Below are positions 1-8,237 of a stretch of 64,000 nucleotides of DNA, piece by piece (position 1 is the first letter of the stretch; each line of letters opens with the position of its first letter). The position numbers and the translations under genes were made by a program. A model generated the notes under the pieces. The model ran no database searches, was not told the origin of the DNA, and saw only the letters and a program-made list of their open reading frames with translations. This DNA is from Brevibacterium spongiae (GTDB lineage: Bacteria; Actinomycetota; Actinomycetes; Actinomycetales; Brevibacteriaceae), in contig NZ_CP093443.1 in the NCBI RefSeq assembly GCF_026168515.1, forward strand, positions 682,001 through 746,000, in the 5' to 3' direction.

Positions 1-2
1 AC

Positions 3-1502
3 GAAGGCTACTTCTCCGTGACGAAGGCCGTGGAGGGATCCGGCAAGGGTCTCGTGCCTGAAGACACCGAGTTCACCGTTGAGTACTCGTACCCAGCTGG
101 CAACGGTTTCGAAGCCGGTAAGGGTGAGCTCGTGGTCAAGGCCGATGGTCAGACCGTGAAGAGTGATCCTCTGCCCTATGGCGCCGAGGTGACTCTGGCC
201 GAGGTCGAGCCCGTCAAGGTCGAGGGCGGTACGTGGGTGGACTTCAAGTTCAGCACGGACACGTTCACGATCGGCGACGGCACGACGGTCGATGTCCTCC
301 TGACGAACGAGCATGACCTCAACTCGGGTCACTTCTCCGTCGTCAAGGCACTGGAGGGATCCGGCGCCGGACTGGTGTCTGATGACACCGAGTTCACCGT
401 CGAGTACTCGTACCCGGCCGGCAACGGTTTCGAGGCCGGCGAGGGTGAGCTCGTGGTGAAGGCCGACGGAACAGTCGCCACCAGTGAAGCGCTGCCGTAC
501 GGTGCGGAGGTCAAGCTGTCCGAGGTTGCCCCCGAGGCGCCCGAAGGCGGCGAGTGGATCAGCCACGAGTTCAGCCCGGACACCGTCACCATCGGAGATG
601 GCACGACGGCTGAGGTCACGCTGACGAACACGATCGGTCTCAACGACGGATTCTTCTCCGTGACGAAGGCCGTCGAAGGAACCGGTAAGGGGCTCGTACC
701 CGAAGACACCGAGTTCACCGTCGAATACTCCTACCCGGCCGGGAACGGTTTCGAGGCCGGCAAGGGTGAGCTCGTGGTCAAGGCTGACGGTGAAACCGTG
801 AAGAGCGATCCTCTGCCCTATGGCGCCGAGGTAGCTCTGACCGAGGTCGAACCCGTGAAGATCGAGGGTGGTACGTGGGTGAACTTCGAGTTCAGCACGG
901 ATACGCTCACGATCGGTGACGGCACGACGGTGGACGTCCTGCTCACGAATGAGAATGAGCGGGGTGCGGGTCACTTCTCCGTGGTCAAGGCTCTTGAAGG
1001 ATCGGGAGCAGACCTGGTGAACCCGACTACCGAGTTCGTGGTCGAGTACTCCTACCCGGCCGGTGACGGTTTCGAAGCCGGCAAGGGTGAGCTGACGGTG
1101 CACGCCGATGGTACGGTCGCAACCAGCGATGCTCTGCCGTACGGTGCGGAACTGACCCTCAAGGAAGCTGCCCCGGTCGCGATCGCGGGTGGTGAGTGGA
1201 CCGATCACGAGTTCAGTGAGGACACGGTGACGATCGGTGAGAACACCACTGTCGAGGTGACTCTGACGAACTCGATCGACGCCGATGAGGTGCCGAACGA
1301 TGCAGGTGACCCGGGCAAGCCTGGTGACTCAGGCACGCCCGGTGGCTCAGGCAATCCTGGTGACGCTGGCAAGCCCGGTGGCGGCGACGGTTTCCTGCCG
1401 CGAACTGGTCTGTCTCCATGGGGTGCACTGGTTGCGGGCCTCGCACTGATCGCCTTGGGTGCTGGTGTGTACTTCTACACCACCCGCCGGAAGCGCGCCT
1501 GA
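3..1502 (+). CDS. Sortase-anchored surface protein with DUF5979-type repeats (5' partial)
   Basis: The reading frame is open at the left edge, so the true start lies upstream. The visible 499 codons hold four tandem domains of about 100 residues. Each begins with a form of FSVVKALEGSG, carries TEFTVEYSYPAG near the front and ends with a form of TIGDGTTVEVTLTN; the pattern matches DUF5979, an immunoglobulin-like repeat of actinobacterial wall proteins. Repeats 1 and 3 resemble each other more than 2 and 4, so the array looks like a duplicated pair. A Gly/Pro-rich spacer follows, then the sorting signal LPRTG, a hydrophobic helix and the basic tail TRRKRA, which together predict covalent attachment to peptidoglycan by a sortase. 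It probably acts as an adhesin or stalk. A strong hairpin terminator follows at 1517. The domain name is recalled, not searched. Confidence 0.9.
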   Translation, partial: EGYFSVTKAVEGSGKGLVPEDTEFTVEYSYPAGNGFEAGKGELVVKADGQTVKSDPLPYGAEVTLAEVEPVKVEGGTWVDFKFSTDTFTIGDGTTVDVLLTNEHDLNSGHFSVVKALEGSGAGLVSDDTEFTVEYSYPAGNGFEAGEGELVVKADGTVATSEALPYGAEVKLSEVAPEAPEGGEWISHEFSPDTVTIGDGTTAEVTLTNTIGLNDGFFSVTKAVEGTGKGLVPEDTEFTVEYSYPAGNGFEAGKGELVVKADGETVKSDPLPYGAEVALTEVEPVKIEGGTWVNFEFSTDTLTIGDGTTVDVLLTNENERGAGHFSVVKALEGSGADLVNPTTEFVVEYSYPAGDGFEAGKGELTVHADGTVATSDALPYGAELTLKEAAPVAIAGGEWTDHEFSEDTVTIGENTTVEVTLTNSIDADEVPNDAGDPGKPGDSGTPGGSGNPGDAGKPGGGDGFLPRTGLSPWGALVAGLALIALGAGVYFYTTRRKRA

Positions 1503-1516
1503 CGGTCGTCCTCCAG

Positions 1517-1541
1517 CCGCCGTTCACACCATGAACGGCGG
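1517..1541 (+). terminator. Hairpin downstream of surface protein gene
   Basis: A perfect 10-bp stem CCGCCGTTCA / TGAACGGCGG with a 5-nt loop lies 15 bp after the stop codon. No T-run follows, as is common in high-GC actinobacteria. Confidence 0.6.
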
Positions 1542-1578
1542 TCGGAGAACCGGAGGTACGGTTCGCTGACTGAAAACC

Positions 1579-1625
1579 GAATGCCGTGGGCCGGCCCGCA
1601 GATTGCAGGCCGGCCCACGGCATTC
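1579..1625. terminator. Bidirectional terminator between surface protein gene and galU
   Basis: A perfect 18-bp stem GAATGCCGTGGGCCGGCC and its complement, with an 11-nt loop, sits between two convergent genes and ends about 20 bp beyond the galU stop. It can serve both strands. Confidence 0.75.
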
Positions 1626-1644
1626 GTGTGTGGAGCGTCTCTGG

Positions 1645-2547
1645 CTAAGCCAGGGTCGGCACGTAGTCGCGCAGCCAGCCCTTGAGGTATTCGCCGAGAT
1701 CGTCACGGTCGCACGCGATCTGCACGACGGCTTTGAGGTAGTCGAGTTTGTCGCCGGTGTCATAGCGGGCACCCTTGAACACGACTCCGTAGACGCCGTG
1801 CCCGCCCGTATCTCCGGTGAGTTCCTGGAGTGCGTCGGTGAGCTGGATTTCGTTGCCCCGTCCCGGCTTCGTGGTTTCGAGGACGTCGAAGATCTCCGGA
1901 GCCAAAACGTAGCGGCCGATGATCGCGAGATTTGAGGGAGCGTCCTCGGTGGCGGGCTTTTCGATGAGCCCGGTGATCTTGACGACTTCGCCGTCAGCCG
2001 TGGTCTCGACAGCCGCGCAGCCGTAGAGATGGATAGACTCGGGTGGGACCTCCATGAGGGCAACGACGCTGCCGCCGGTCTTCTCCGCGACCTCGATCAT
2101 TTTCGGCAGGATCGGGTTGCGTTCGTCGATGAGGTCATCGCCAAGGAGCACGGCAAAGTGTTCGTTTCCCACGTGTTGACGTCCCTTGAGAACGGCGTGG
2201 CCGAGCCCCTTGGGGTCTCCCTGTCGGACGTAGTGGATATCGGCAAGGTCCGTCGAATGCTGAACCGCGGCGAGCTTCTTTTGGTCACCCTTTTTCGCCA
2301 GCGCTACCTCAAGTCCGTCAACCCGGTCGAAGTGATCCTCTAATGGGCGCTTGTTGCGCCCAGTGATCATAACGACGTCGCGTAGACCAGCTTCTGTCGC
2401 CTCTTCGACGACGTACTGGATCGCCGGTTTGTCGACGACGGGGAGCATCTCTTTGGGGGTGGCCTTGGTCGCGGGGAGGAACCGAGTTCCCAGGCCGGCG
2501 ACGGGGATCACGGCCTTGCGCACTCTATTGACTTGTTCAACATTCAT
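1645..2547 (-). CDS. galU: UTP--glucose-1-phosphate uridylyltransferase
   Basis: A 300-residue nucleotidyltransferase, the usual GalU length. It joins UTP and glucose-1-phosphate to give UDP-glucose in the cytoplasm, the precursor for UDP-glucuronate and UDP-galactose. The N-terminus carries the family signature GLGTRFLPATKATPKEMLP, followed by VVDKPAIQYVVEEA, and later LGDDLID for metal and nucleotide binding. It opens the polysaccharide locus on the minus strand. The UDP-glucose dehydrogenase-type gene at 5366 would use its product. The ATG at 2547 directly precedes the conserved N-terminus, so the start is secure. The gap to the next minus-strand gene (2548-2702) is rather AT-rich and may carry its promoter. 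Confidence 0.95.
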   Translation of the reverse strand: MNVEQVNRVRKAVIPVAGLGTRFLPATKATPKEMLPVVDKPAIQYVVEEATEAGLRDVVMITGRNKRPLEDHFDRVDGLEVALAKKGDQKKLAAVQHSTDLADIHYVRQGDPKGLGHAVLKGRQHVGNEHFAVLLGDDLIDERNPILPKMIEVAEKTGGSVVALMEVPPESIHLYGCAAVETTADGEVVKITGLIEKPATEDAPSNLAIIGRYVLAPEIFDVLETTKPGRGNEIQLTDALQELTGDTGGHGVYGVVFKGARYDTGDKLDYLKAVVQIACDRDDLGEYLKGWLRDYVPTLA

Positions 2548-2702
2548 GCGCTGAATTCTATCGAACGTCTAGGGTAGTCTTTGCCAAATCATCCCAATCG
2601 GGCTGTTCGTCAATAAGCTGTTGCCGAAAAGTTATTGTGCTATTAATTGAGCATGATTGCGATTTAGGCGCTTCAAGCTGAACCGGACTGCGCTGATTCT
2701 CT

Positions 2703-3962
2703 TCAGCTCCATATTCCCCGAGTGTCATGCACGATCTTCTGAGCCAGCAAGGACCTATCAAGGCGACTGAACTCGTTGTGATCGACGAGCAGCAGGACAA
2801 TATCTGCAGCGCCAATAGCCTCGTTGAGCGAGGTCAAAGCGACGTTGCTGCGGTTTTCAAGCTCGGCCGGAAGCACATCGATGTTCGGTTCGACAGCCAT
2901 GATAGTTGCCTCGGGGAGTTCTTCGGCGAGCTTTCCGACGATTTGGCGGGCCGGACTTTCGCGCAGATCGTCGATGTTCGGCTTGAACGCCAGGCCGAGC
3001 GCCGCAATCTGCACATCTTGGATGCGACGGGCTTGAGGGAGGAGCTTGTCGAGCACATAACCGGGCTTCGAGTCGTTGACCTCGCGTGCAGTTCGGATCA
3101 GTGAGGACTGCTCTGGCGCGGTTGAGACGATGAACCATGGGTCAACGGCGATGCAGTGGCCGCCCACACCTGGTCCAGGCTGCAGGATGTTGACTCGAGG
3201 GTGGTGGTTCGCGAGTTCGATGAGCTCCCACACATTGATGTCGAGACCGTCGGAGATCACCGACAGTTCGTTCGCAAAGGCGATGTTGACATCGCGGTAG
3301 GCGTTCTCGGTCAGCTTCGCCATCTCTGCGGTACGCGCATCTGTCATGAGGAACTCGCCCTCGCAGAAGAGCTCGTACAGGTCGCGAGCGCGCTCACCGG
3401 CATTGCCATTGAGAGTGCCGATGATGCGATCATTGGTGCGCAACTCGATCATGATCCGGCCGGGCAGCACACGTTCAGGGCAGTGTGCGAAGTAGACAGT
3501 CTGTGCGCTGCCAGGGTTGAGCGTGAGGTCCGGGCGTTCCTTGATGATCGTTTCCGCCAGGAACTCCGTTGCTCCCGGAGGCGACGTCGATTCAAGAATG
3601 ATGAGCTCGTTGCCCTCGAGCAGCGGAGCGATCTGCCGGCCTGCTGTCTCAATGTACGACAGGTCCGGTTTGTGCCCGTCTTTGAAGGGCGTCGGCACAG
3701 CGACGATGTAGGTATCCGCGTGCGGAGTCTCAGTCGTTGCTCGAAGATACCCCTGCGAAACGACGCCGGCCACCGTGGTTGCCATGTCAGGTTCGACAAA
3801 GGGAACTTGGCCGGCGTTGATCGTGGCCACTGCGTCGGCGTTGATATCGACCCCGACAACCTCTGCGCCCGAACTGGCCAGGACAGCTGCGGTCGGAAGG
3901 CCGATGTACCCCAAGCCGATGACGGCGACAGAAGGACGGACGGGGGCAGAGGTGTTGGGCAT
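2703..3962 (-). CDS. wecC: Nucleotide-sugar dehydrogenase, UDP-ManNAc dehydrogenase type
   Basis: A 419-residue member of the UDP-glucose/GDP-mannose dehydrogenase family. The N-terminal Rossmann motif is VIGLGYIGLPTAAVLA, the central part includes LTENAYRDVNIAFANE and the catalytic cysteine is in GVGGHCIAVDPWF. This HCIAVDPWF form is typical of WecC, which oxidises UDP-ManNAc to UDP-ManNAcA with two NAD+. The partner epimerase gene starts divergently at 4138, which strengthens the call. I chose the ATG at 3962 (MPNTSAPVRPSVAVIG), preceded by GGAG at good spacing; a longer frame to 4040 has no such support. The shared 175-bp gap must hold divergent promoters. Confidence 0.85.
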   Translation of the reverse strand: MPNTSAPVRPSVAVIGLGYIGLPTAAVLASSGAEVVGVDINADAVATINAGQVPFVEPDMATTVAGVVSQGYLRATTETPHADTYIVAVPTPFKDGHKPDLSYIETAGRQIAPLLEGNELIILESTSPPGATEFLAETIIKERPDLTLNPGSAQTVYFAHCPERVLPGRIMIELRTNDRIIGTLNGNAGERARDLYELFCEGEFLMTDARTAEMAKLTENAYRDVNIAFANELSVISDGLDINVWELIELANHHPRVNILQPGPGVGGHCIAVDPWFIVSTAPEQSSLIRTAREVNDSKPGYVLDKLLPQARRIQDVQIAALGLAFKPNIDDLRESPARQIVGKLAEELPEATIMAVEPNIDVLPAELENRSNVALTSLNEAIGAADIVLLLVDHNEFSRLDRSLLAQKIVHDTRGIWS

Positions 3963-4137
3963 CAGTGGGGTTCTCCAAAGTAGGGCTGACCGGATTCTGA
4001 TGTTACCTGAGCACGCGCATACGTGGTTTTGCAGGGGCATCGAATGATCACACCTATGATTGTGGAAACATCAGAAAGAGCTGCGAGAACCCTGCCCTTG
4101 AAATGTCGGCAGCCTTCTCCAAAACAGGAGCGTATGT

Positions 4138-5292
4138 GTGACTCCCTCAATTCTCACTATCTTCGGTACCAGACCGGAAGCCATCAAAGTGGCACCCCTC
4201 GTTCGCGCGATCGAATCGAGTGCGGTGTTACGGTCGCGAACCCTGGTCACAGCCCAGCATCGCGAGATGCTCGACCAGGTCAACGAACTCTTCGGCATCG
4301 TTCCCGATATTGATCTCAACATCATGGCGCGAGGACAGACGCTCAACGGGATAGCCTCACGTGTGATCGGTGAACTCGACAGTGTTCTTGACGAAGAGCG
4401 GCCAGACGCGGTCCTTGTTCAGGGTGACACCACTACAGTGATGGGGGCTGCGATCGCTGCTTTCAACAGGAGGATTCCTGTGGTCCATCTTGAAGCCGGG
4501 CTTCGATCAGGGGACCTCTCCAGTCCTTTTCCTGAGGAAGCCAACCGGAAACTGACCAGCCAGATCTCAGCGCTTCACCTTGCACCGACGACTCGATCCC
4601 GTGACAACCTGCTGGCTGAGGGGGTAGCCCCGTCCAATATCGTGGTGACAGGGAATACCGTCATCGATGCCCTTCACATCGCTGTCGATATGAACGTCAC
4701 TCCAGCTGATGGTGCTGTTGCTGAATATGTCGCAGCCGATCGACCGAAGCTGTTGGTGACGACGCATCGCCGCGAAAACCTCGGATCTTCGATGGAGCGT
4801 ATCGGAGATGCCTTGGCAACGCTCGCCGAAGCTCGACCCGGACTGACCATCCTTCTTCCAGCCCACCGCAATCCTCTCGTTCGTGAGGCTGTGTTGCCTC
4901 GTGTCAGGAATTTCGAAAATGTGCTAGTCACGGAGCCGCTTTCGTACGGCGAGTTCACTACGGTGATGGCAGCTTCGGACATTGTTCTCACCGACTCCGG
5001 AGGTATCCAAGAAGAGGCACCGAGCCTCGGCAAACCTGTGCTCGTCATGAGGGACAACACTGAACGCCCCGAGGCGGTCGACGCCGGATCGGTTTCGCTC
5101 GTCGGTACAGATACGAGACGACTCGTCGACGAAATCTCGATCCTTCTCGACGACGCAAATGCATATCGGGCCATGGCCAAAGCCGTCAATCCATACGGCG
5201 ATGGGCTGGCCGCCGCGAGGTCAGTTGCCGCTATAGAGGAGCTGTTCGGGGTTGGGAAACGTCTCGAGGACTTTACAGTCTCCGAGAACTGA
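4138..5292 (+). CDS. wecB: UDP-N-acetylglucosamine 2-epimerase (non-hydrolysing)
   Basis: A 384-residue epimerase that interconverts UDP-GlcNAc and UDP-ManNAc. Conserved stretches are GTRPEAIKVAP at the N-terminus, VHLEAGLRSGD, PEEANRKLTSQI, TTHRRENLG and TDSGGIQEEAPSLGKPVLV, all in family order and at normal spacing. The GTG start at 4138 is preceded by AGGAG 7 nt upstream; an overlapping ATG at 4134 is out of frame. With the divergent dehydrogenase it forms a two-step route to UDP-ManNAcA. It ends convergently with the next gene, with only 73 bp between. Confidence 0.92.
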   Translation: MTPSILTIFGTRPEAIKVAPLVRAIESSAVLRSRTLVTAQHREMLDQVNELFGIVPDIDLNIMARGQTLNGIASRVIGELDSVLDEERPDAVLVQGDTTTVMGAAIAAFNRRIPVVHLEAGLRSGDLSSPFPEEANRKLTSQISALHLAPTTRSRDNLLAEGVAPSNIVVTGNTVIDALHIAVDMNVTPADGAVAEYVAADRPKLLVTTHRRENLGSSMERIGDALATLAEARPGLTILLPAHRNPLVREAVLPRVRNFENVLVTEPLSYGEFTTVMAASDIVLTDSGGIQEEAPSLGKPVLVMRDNTERPEAVDAGSVSLVGTDTRRLVDEISILLDDANAYRAMAKAVNPYGDGLAAARSVAAIEELFGVGKRLEDFTVSEN

Positions 5293-5365
5293 CTAGCACA
5301 ACTCCACTCGCCCCGGGCTGGCCCCGACGCCGACGACCGAGCGCGACTATTCTCTGCGCTTCACA

Positions 5366-6532
5366 TCAGTCTCGTTCGTAGATATCGCGCGTATAGATCT
5401 TCTCTGCGACATCGGAAAGCGCTGAAGCCTTGCGGTTGGTGAGAATGACATCTGACCGTCTCTTGAACTCATCGAGGTCGCGGACAACTTCCGAATGGAA
5501 GAATTCCACTTCCTCGAGCTCGGGCTCGTAGACGATGACCTCGATTCCTTTGGCCTTGATGCGCTTCATGATTCCCTGGATCGCAGATTCCCGGAAATTG
5601 TCAGATCCGGCCTTCATGACGAGTCGGTAGACCCCGACCACAGAAGGATGAAGTGAGAGGACGTCCGAGGCGACGAAGTCCTTTCGAGTCGTGTTTGATG
5701 ATACGACCGCTTGGATGAGGTTCTGCGGGACTTCCTGATAGTTGGCGAGCAGTTGTTTGGTATCTTTCGGCAGGCAATAGCCTCCGTACCCGAACGACGG
5801 ATTGTTGTAGTGATTGCCGATCCGCGGGTCGAGACCGACGCCTTCAATGATCTGAGTGGTGTCCAGCCCATGCGTTGCGGCATAAGTATCGAGTTCGTTG
5901 AAGTAGGCGACGCGGATTGCGAGGAAGGTGTTCGCGAACAGTTTGATGGCCTCGGCTTCGGTCGCATCGGTGAGGAGGACCGGCACATCTTCGTCGAGCG
6001 CACCCTCCACAAGCAGTTCAGCGAACAGCTGACCGTCGGGTCCAGTATCACCCACCACGATTCGTGAGGGGTGCAGGTTGTCGTAGAGCGCTTTGCCCTC
6101 ACGCAAGAATTCAGGAGAGAACACGATTCGTTCGTTTGGACGCTCGCTGCGGAGACGCTGTGTGAAACCCACAGGGACGGTGGACTTGATGACGATCAGT
6201 GCACCGTCGTTCACTGCAAGTACTTGGTCGAGCACTGATTCGACAGTCGTCGTGTCGAAAAAGTTTGAGTCTTCGTCGTAGTTGGTAGGGGTTGCGATGA
6301 TGACGACGTCTGCGGATGCATAGGCTTCGTCGCCAGAAGTGGTCGCAGTGAGGTCGAGTTTCTTGTTCGCGAGGAAATCGGAGATCTCCGGGTCGATGAT
6401 CGGCGAGACTCCGCGGCTGATGAGATCGACCTTCTCTTCGGATAGATCGACAGCCGTAACGTGATGGTGCTGTGCGAGCACAACTGCATTCGACAGTCCG
6501 ACGTACCCGGTACCAGCGATGACGATATTCAT
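5366..6532 (-). CDS. ugd: UDP-glucose 6-dehydrogenase family protein
   Basis: A 388-residue nucleotide-sugar dehydrogenase. The NAD-binding motif is [16 protein letters not shown], followed by [23 protein letters not shown] and the catalytic cysteine in [14 protein letters not shown]. The short length and the GYCLPKDT form match the Ugd branch that oxidises UDP-glucose to UDP-glucuronate, in line with galU nearby; the exact substrate cannot be settled from sequence alone. The ATG at 6532 gives the expected [12 protein letters not shown] start; an upstream in-frame ATG at 6604 would add 24 residues unlike the family. It is divergent from the glycosyltransferase gene at 6699. Confidence 0.88.
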   Translation of the reverse strand: MNIVIAGTGYVGLSNAVVLAQHHHVTAVDLSEEKVDLISRGVSPIIDPEISDFLANKKLDLTATTSGDEAYASADVVIIATPTNYDEDSNFFDTTTVESVLDQVLAVNDGALIVIKSTVPVGFTQRLRSERPNERIVFSPEFLREGKALYDNLHPSRIVVGDTGPDGQLFAELLVEGALDEDVPVLLTDATEAEAIKLFANTFLAIRVAYFNELDTYAATHGLDTTQIIEGVGLDPRIGNHYNNPSFGYGGYCLPKDTKQLLANYQEVPQNLIQAVVSSNTTRKDFVASDVLSLHPSVVGVYRLVMKAGSDNFRESAIQGIMKRIKAKGIEVIVYEPELEEVEFFHSEVVRDLDEFKRRSDVILTNRKASALSDVAEKIYTRDIYERD

Positions 6533-6698
6533 TTGGGACTCTTTCTGATATGTCGATGCGCTAGCGAAATTTCGCCTTGGCGTCGACGATCCGAACTTCA
6601 ACAAGAATGCTACGCGAATAGAATGGTGTGATCGGCGAGGTGCCGACTAATCTCGCTGAGGAGCTGTCGGCTGAGGCAGCGGAAAAGGAGCTTGCACG

Positions 6699-8237
6699 GT
6701 GGGGAAACGGTTCAAATCTGCGCTAGTGGGTGCGGGAGTCGCAACGGGATTGCTGGCCGTAGCGGGACCAATTACGGTTCTCGCCTCCGCGCCGGACACC
6801 CGATCATCAGCCCTGGCTGTGTGGGCAGCTGTTTTCGGCACCTGGATTCTTGCAGTACTGTGCGCGGTCGTAGTGTACTTGGACCGGAGAACGACTCGAA
6901 CGCTGTTGACTCTCCGCCGGGAGCTCGCGGCGAAGAACAATCAGGACGTCATCGCTGAGGTCCGCGACAACCGCGTCAAGCAGTCACGACACGAGTTCAA
7001 GCAGGAACTACTGCTCGACCGTATCGATGCAAGCGCTACTACTCTGCTCGGGGATGTTGATTCACTTCGTGCTGCCGAGGTGGTACCGGAGCTGACTCCG
7101 ACACCATGGCACGGTGGCGAACCTGACGGACCGAGAGTTCTCTTTGTCACGAGCAATGGGTCGGGAATGGGCCATCTCTCTCGGTGTCTAGCTGTCGCCT
7201 CGGAAGCTGAACGTGCCGGGTGCCGTACCGCAGTTCTCACTTTGTCGACGGCGTACGGAGTCGTGCGTGAGTGGGGGTATCCGGTCATGTACCACCCAAG
7301 TTCGACTGCCTCTCCGTGGACCCTTTCGACATGGAACCGATCGTTCGCCCGCTTTCTCCATCGGCGCCTCAGCACTGATCGTCCCGATGTCATTGTCTTC
7401 GATGGCACCGCTGTTTATCGGGGTGTCACTCAGGTGAGCCGTCGGCTGGAAATTCCTCTGGTCTGGTTGCGTCGTGGAATGTGGAAAGATGACGTCACCA
7501 GGGTTCAATATGACCGGCCGTTCGACGTAGCTGACTTTGTCATCGTTCCCGGCGAGGTGACTGGGGAAGCTCCTCATGATCAGAGCGAGGTTTCCTATGT
7601 TGGACCAGTATCTCAAGCGAGCCAGTTGGAGATTCTGGATAGCGAGGCTGCAAAAAGTGCACTCGGTCTCGACACAGCTAAGCAGTACGCACTCATCCAA
7701 GTTGGCAGTGCACAGCTGGATAGTCGTTCTGCTGTGACAGCGAGCATCGAAAGTCTGAACTCGTTAAGTACCGAACTGACCCCGGTTGTACTGGTTTCGC
7801 CAGTGGCTAACCACGAACCTGACATCCCAGGGGCAGTGGTTGTCCACGGTAGGTACCCGCTGGCCCCGTACTTGAAAGCGTTCGAATTTGCGGTGTGTTC
7901 TGCCGGATACAACTCAGTGCACGAGAATCTTGCTGTGGGACTGCCCGCGGTCTACGTCCCGAATACTGAAGCTGTGACCGACAATCAGACCGCAAGGGCC
8001 GAGCTCGTCGCAGACTCGGGATTGGGACTCGTAGCGCGCTCTGTAGCAGAGCTGAACATCGAGATGCGCAACATAGTGTCCGCCGACACGAGGACCGCAC
8101 TCATTGAGGCACTTGCCTGCAGACGAGTCGCCGATGGAAGCAGCACTGCGATCACGAAGTTGTTGCAGATAATTGACGAGACCCGAATCGAGAGTCTGCA
8201 CCCGGGCGGAGCGAACGGTGATGCTATTGGTCTCTGA
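6699..8237 (+). CDS. MurG/GT28-like glycosyltransferase with N-terminal membrane anchor
   Basis: A 512-residue protein. Residues about 8-30 and 40-62 form two hydrophobic segments, followed by a charged, possibly coiled-coil stretch to about residue 115. The catalytic part starts at VLFVTSNGSGMGHLSRCL, a Gly-rich motif typical of GT-B enzymes of the MurG and GT28 type. The C-terminal sugar-nucleotide site is visible in FAVCSAGYNSVHENLAVG and GLPAVYVPNTEAVTDNQ. It probably transfers a sugar to a lipid-linked or glycan acceptor at the inner face of the membrane. The GTG at 6699 has AAGGAG 8 nt upstream. It overlaps the convergent next gene by 14 bp. Confidence 0.75.
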   Translation: MGKRFKSALVGAGVATGLLAVAGPITVLASAPDTRSSALAVWAAVFGTWILAVLCAVVVYLDRRTTRTLLTLRRELAAKNNQDVIAEVRDNRVKQSRHEFKQELLLDRIDASATTLLGDVDSLRAAEVVPELTPTPWHGGEPDGPRVLFVTSNGSGMGHLSRCLAVASEAERAGCRTAVLTLSTAYGVVREWGYPVMYHPSSTASPWTLSTWNRSFARFLHRRLSTDRPDVIVFDGTAVYRGVTQVSRRLEIPLVWLRRGMWKDDVTRVQYDRPFDVADFVIVPGEVTGEAPHDQSEVSYVGPVSQASQLEILDSEAAKSALGLDTAKQYALIQVGSAQLDSRSAVTASIESLNSLSTELTPVVLVSPVANHEPDIPGAVVVHGRYPLAPYLKAFEFAVCSAGYNSVHENLAVGLPAVYVPNTEAVTDNQTARAELVADSGLGLVARSVAELNIEMRNIVSADTRTALIEALACRRVADGSSTAITKLLQIIDETRIESLHPGGANGDAIGL

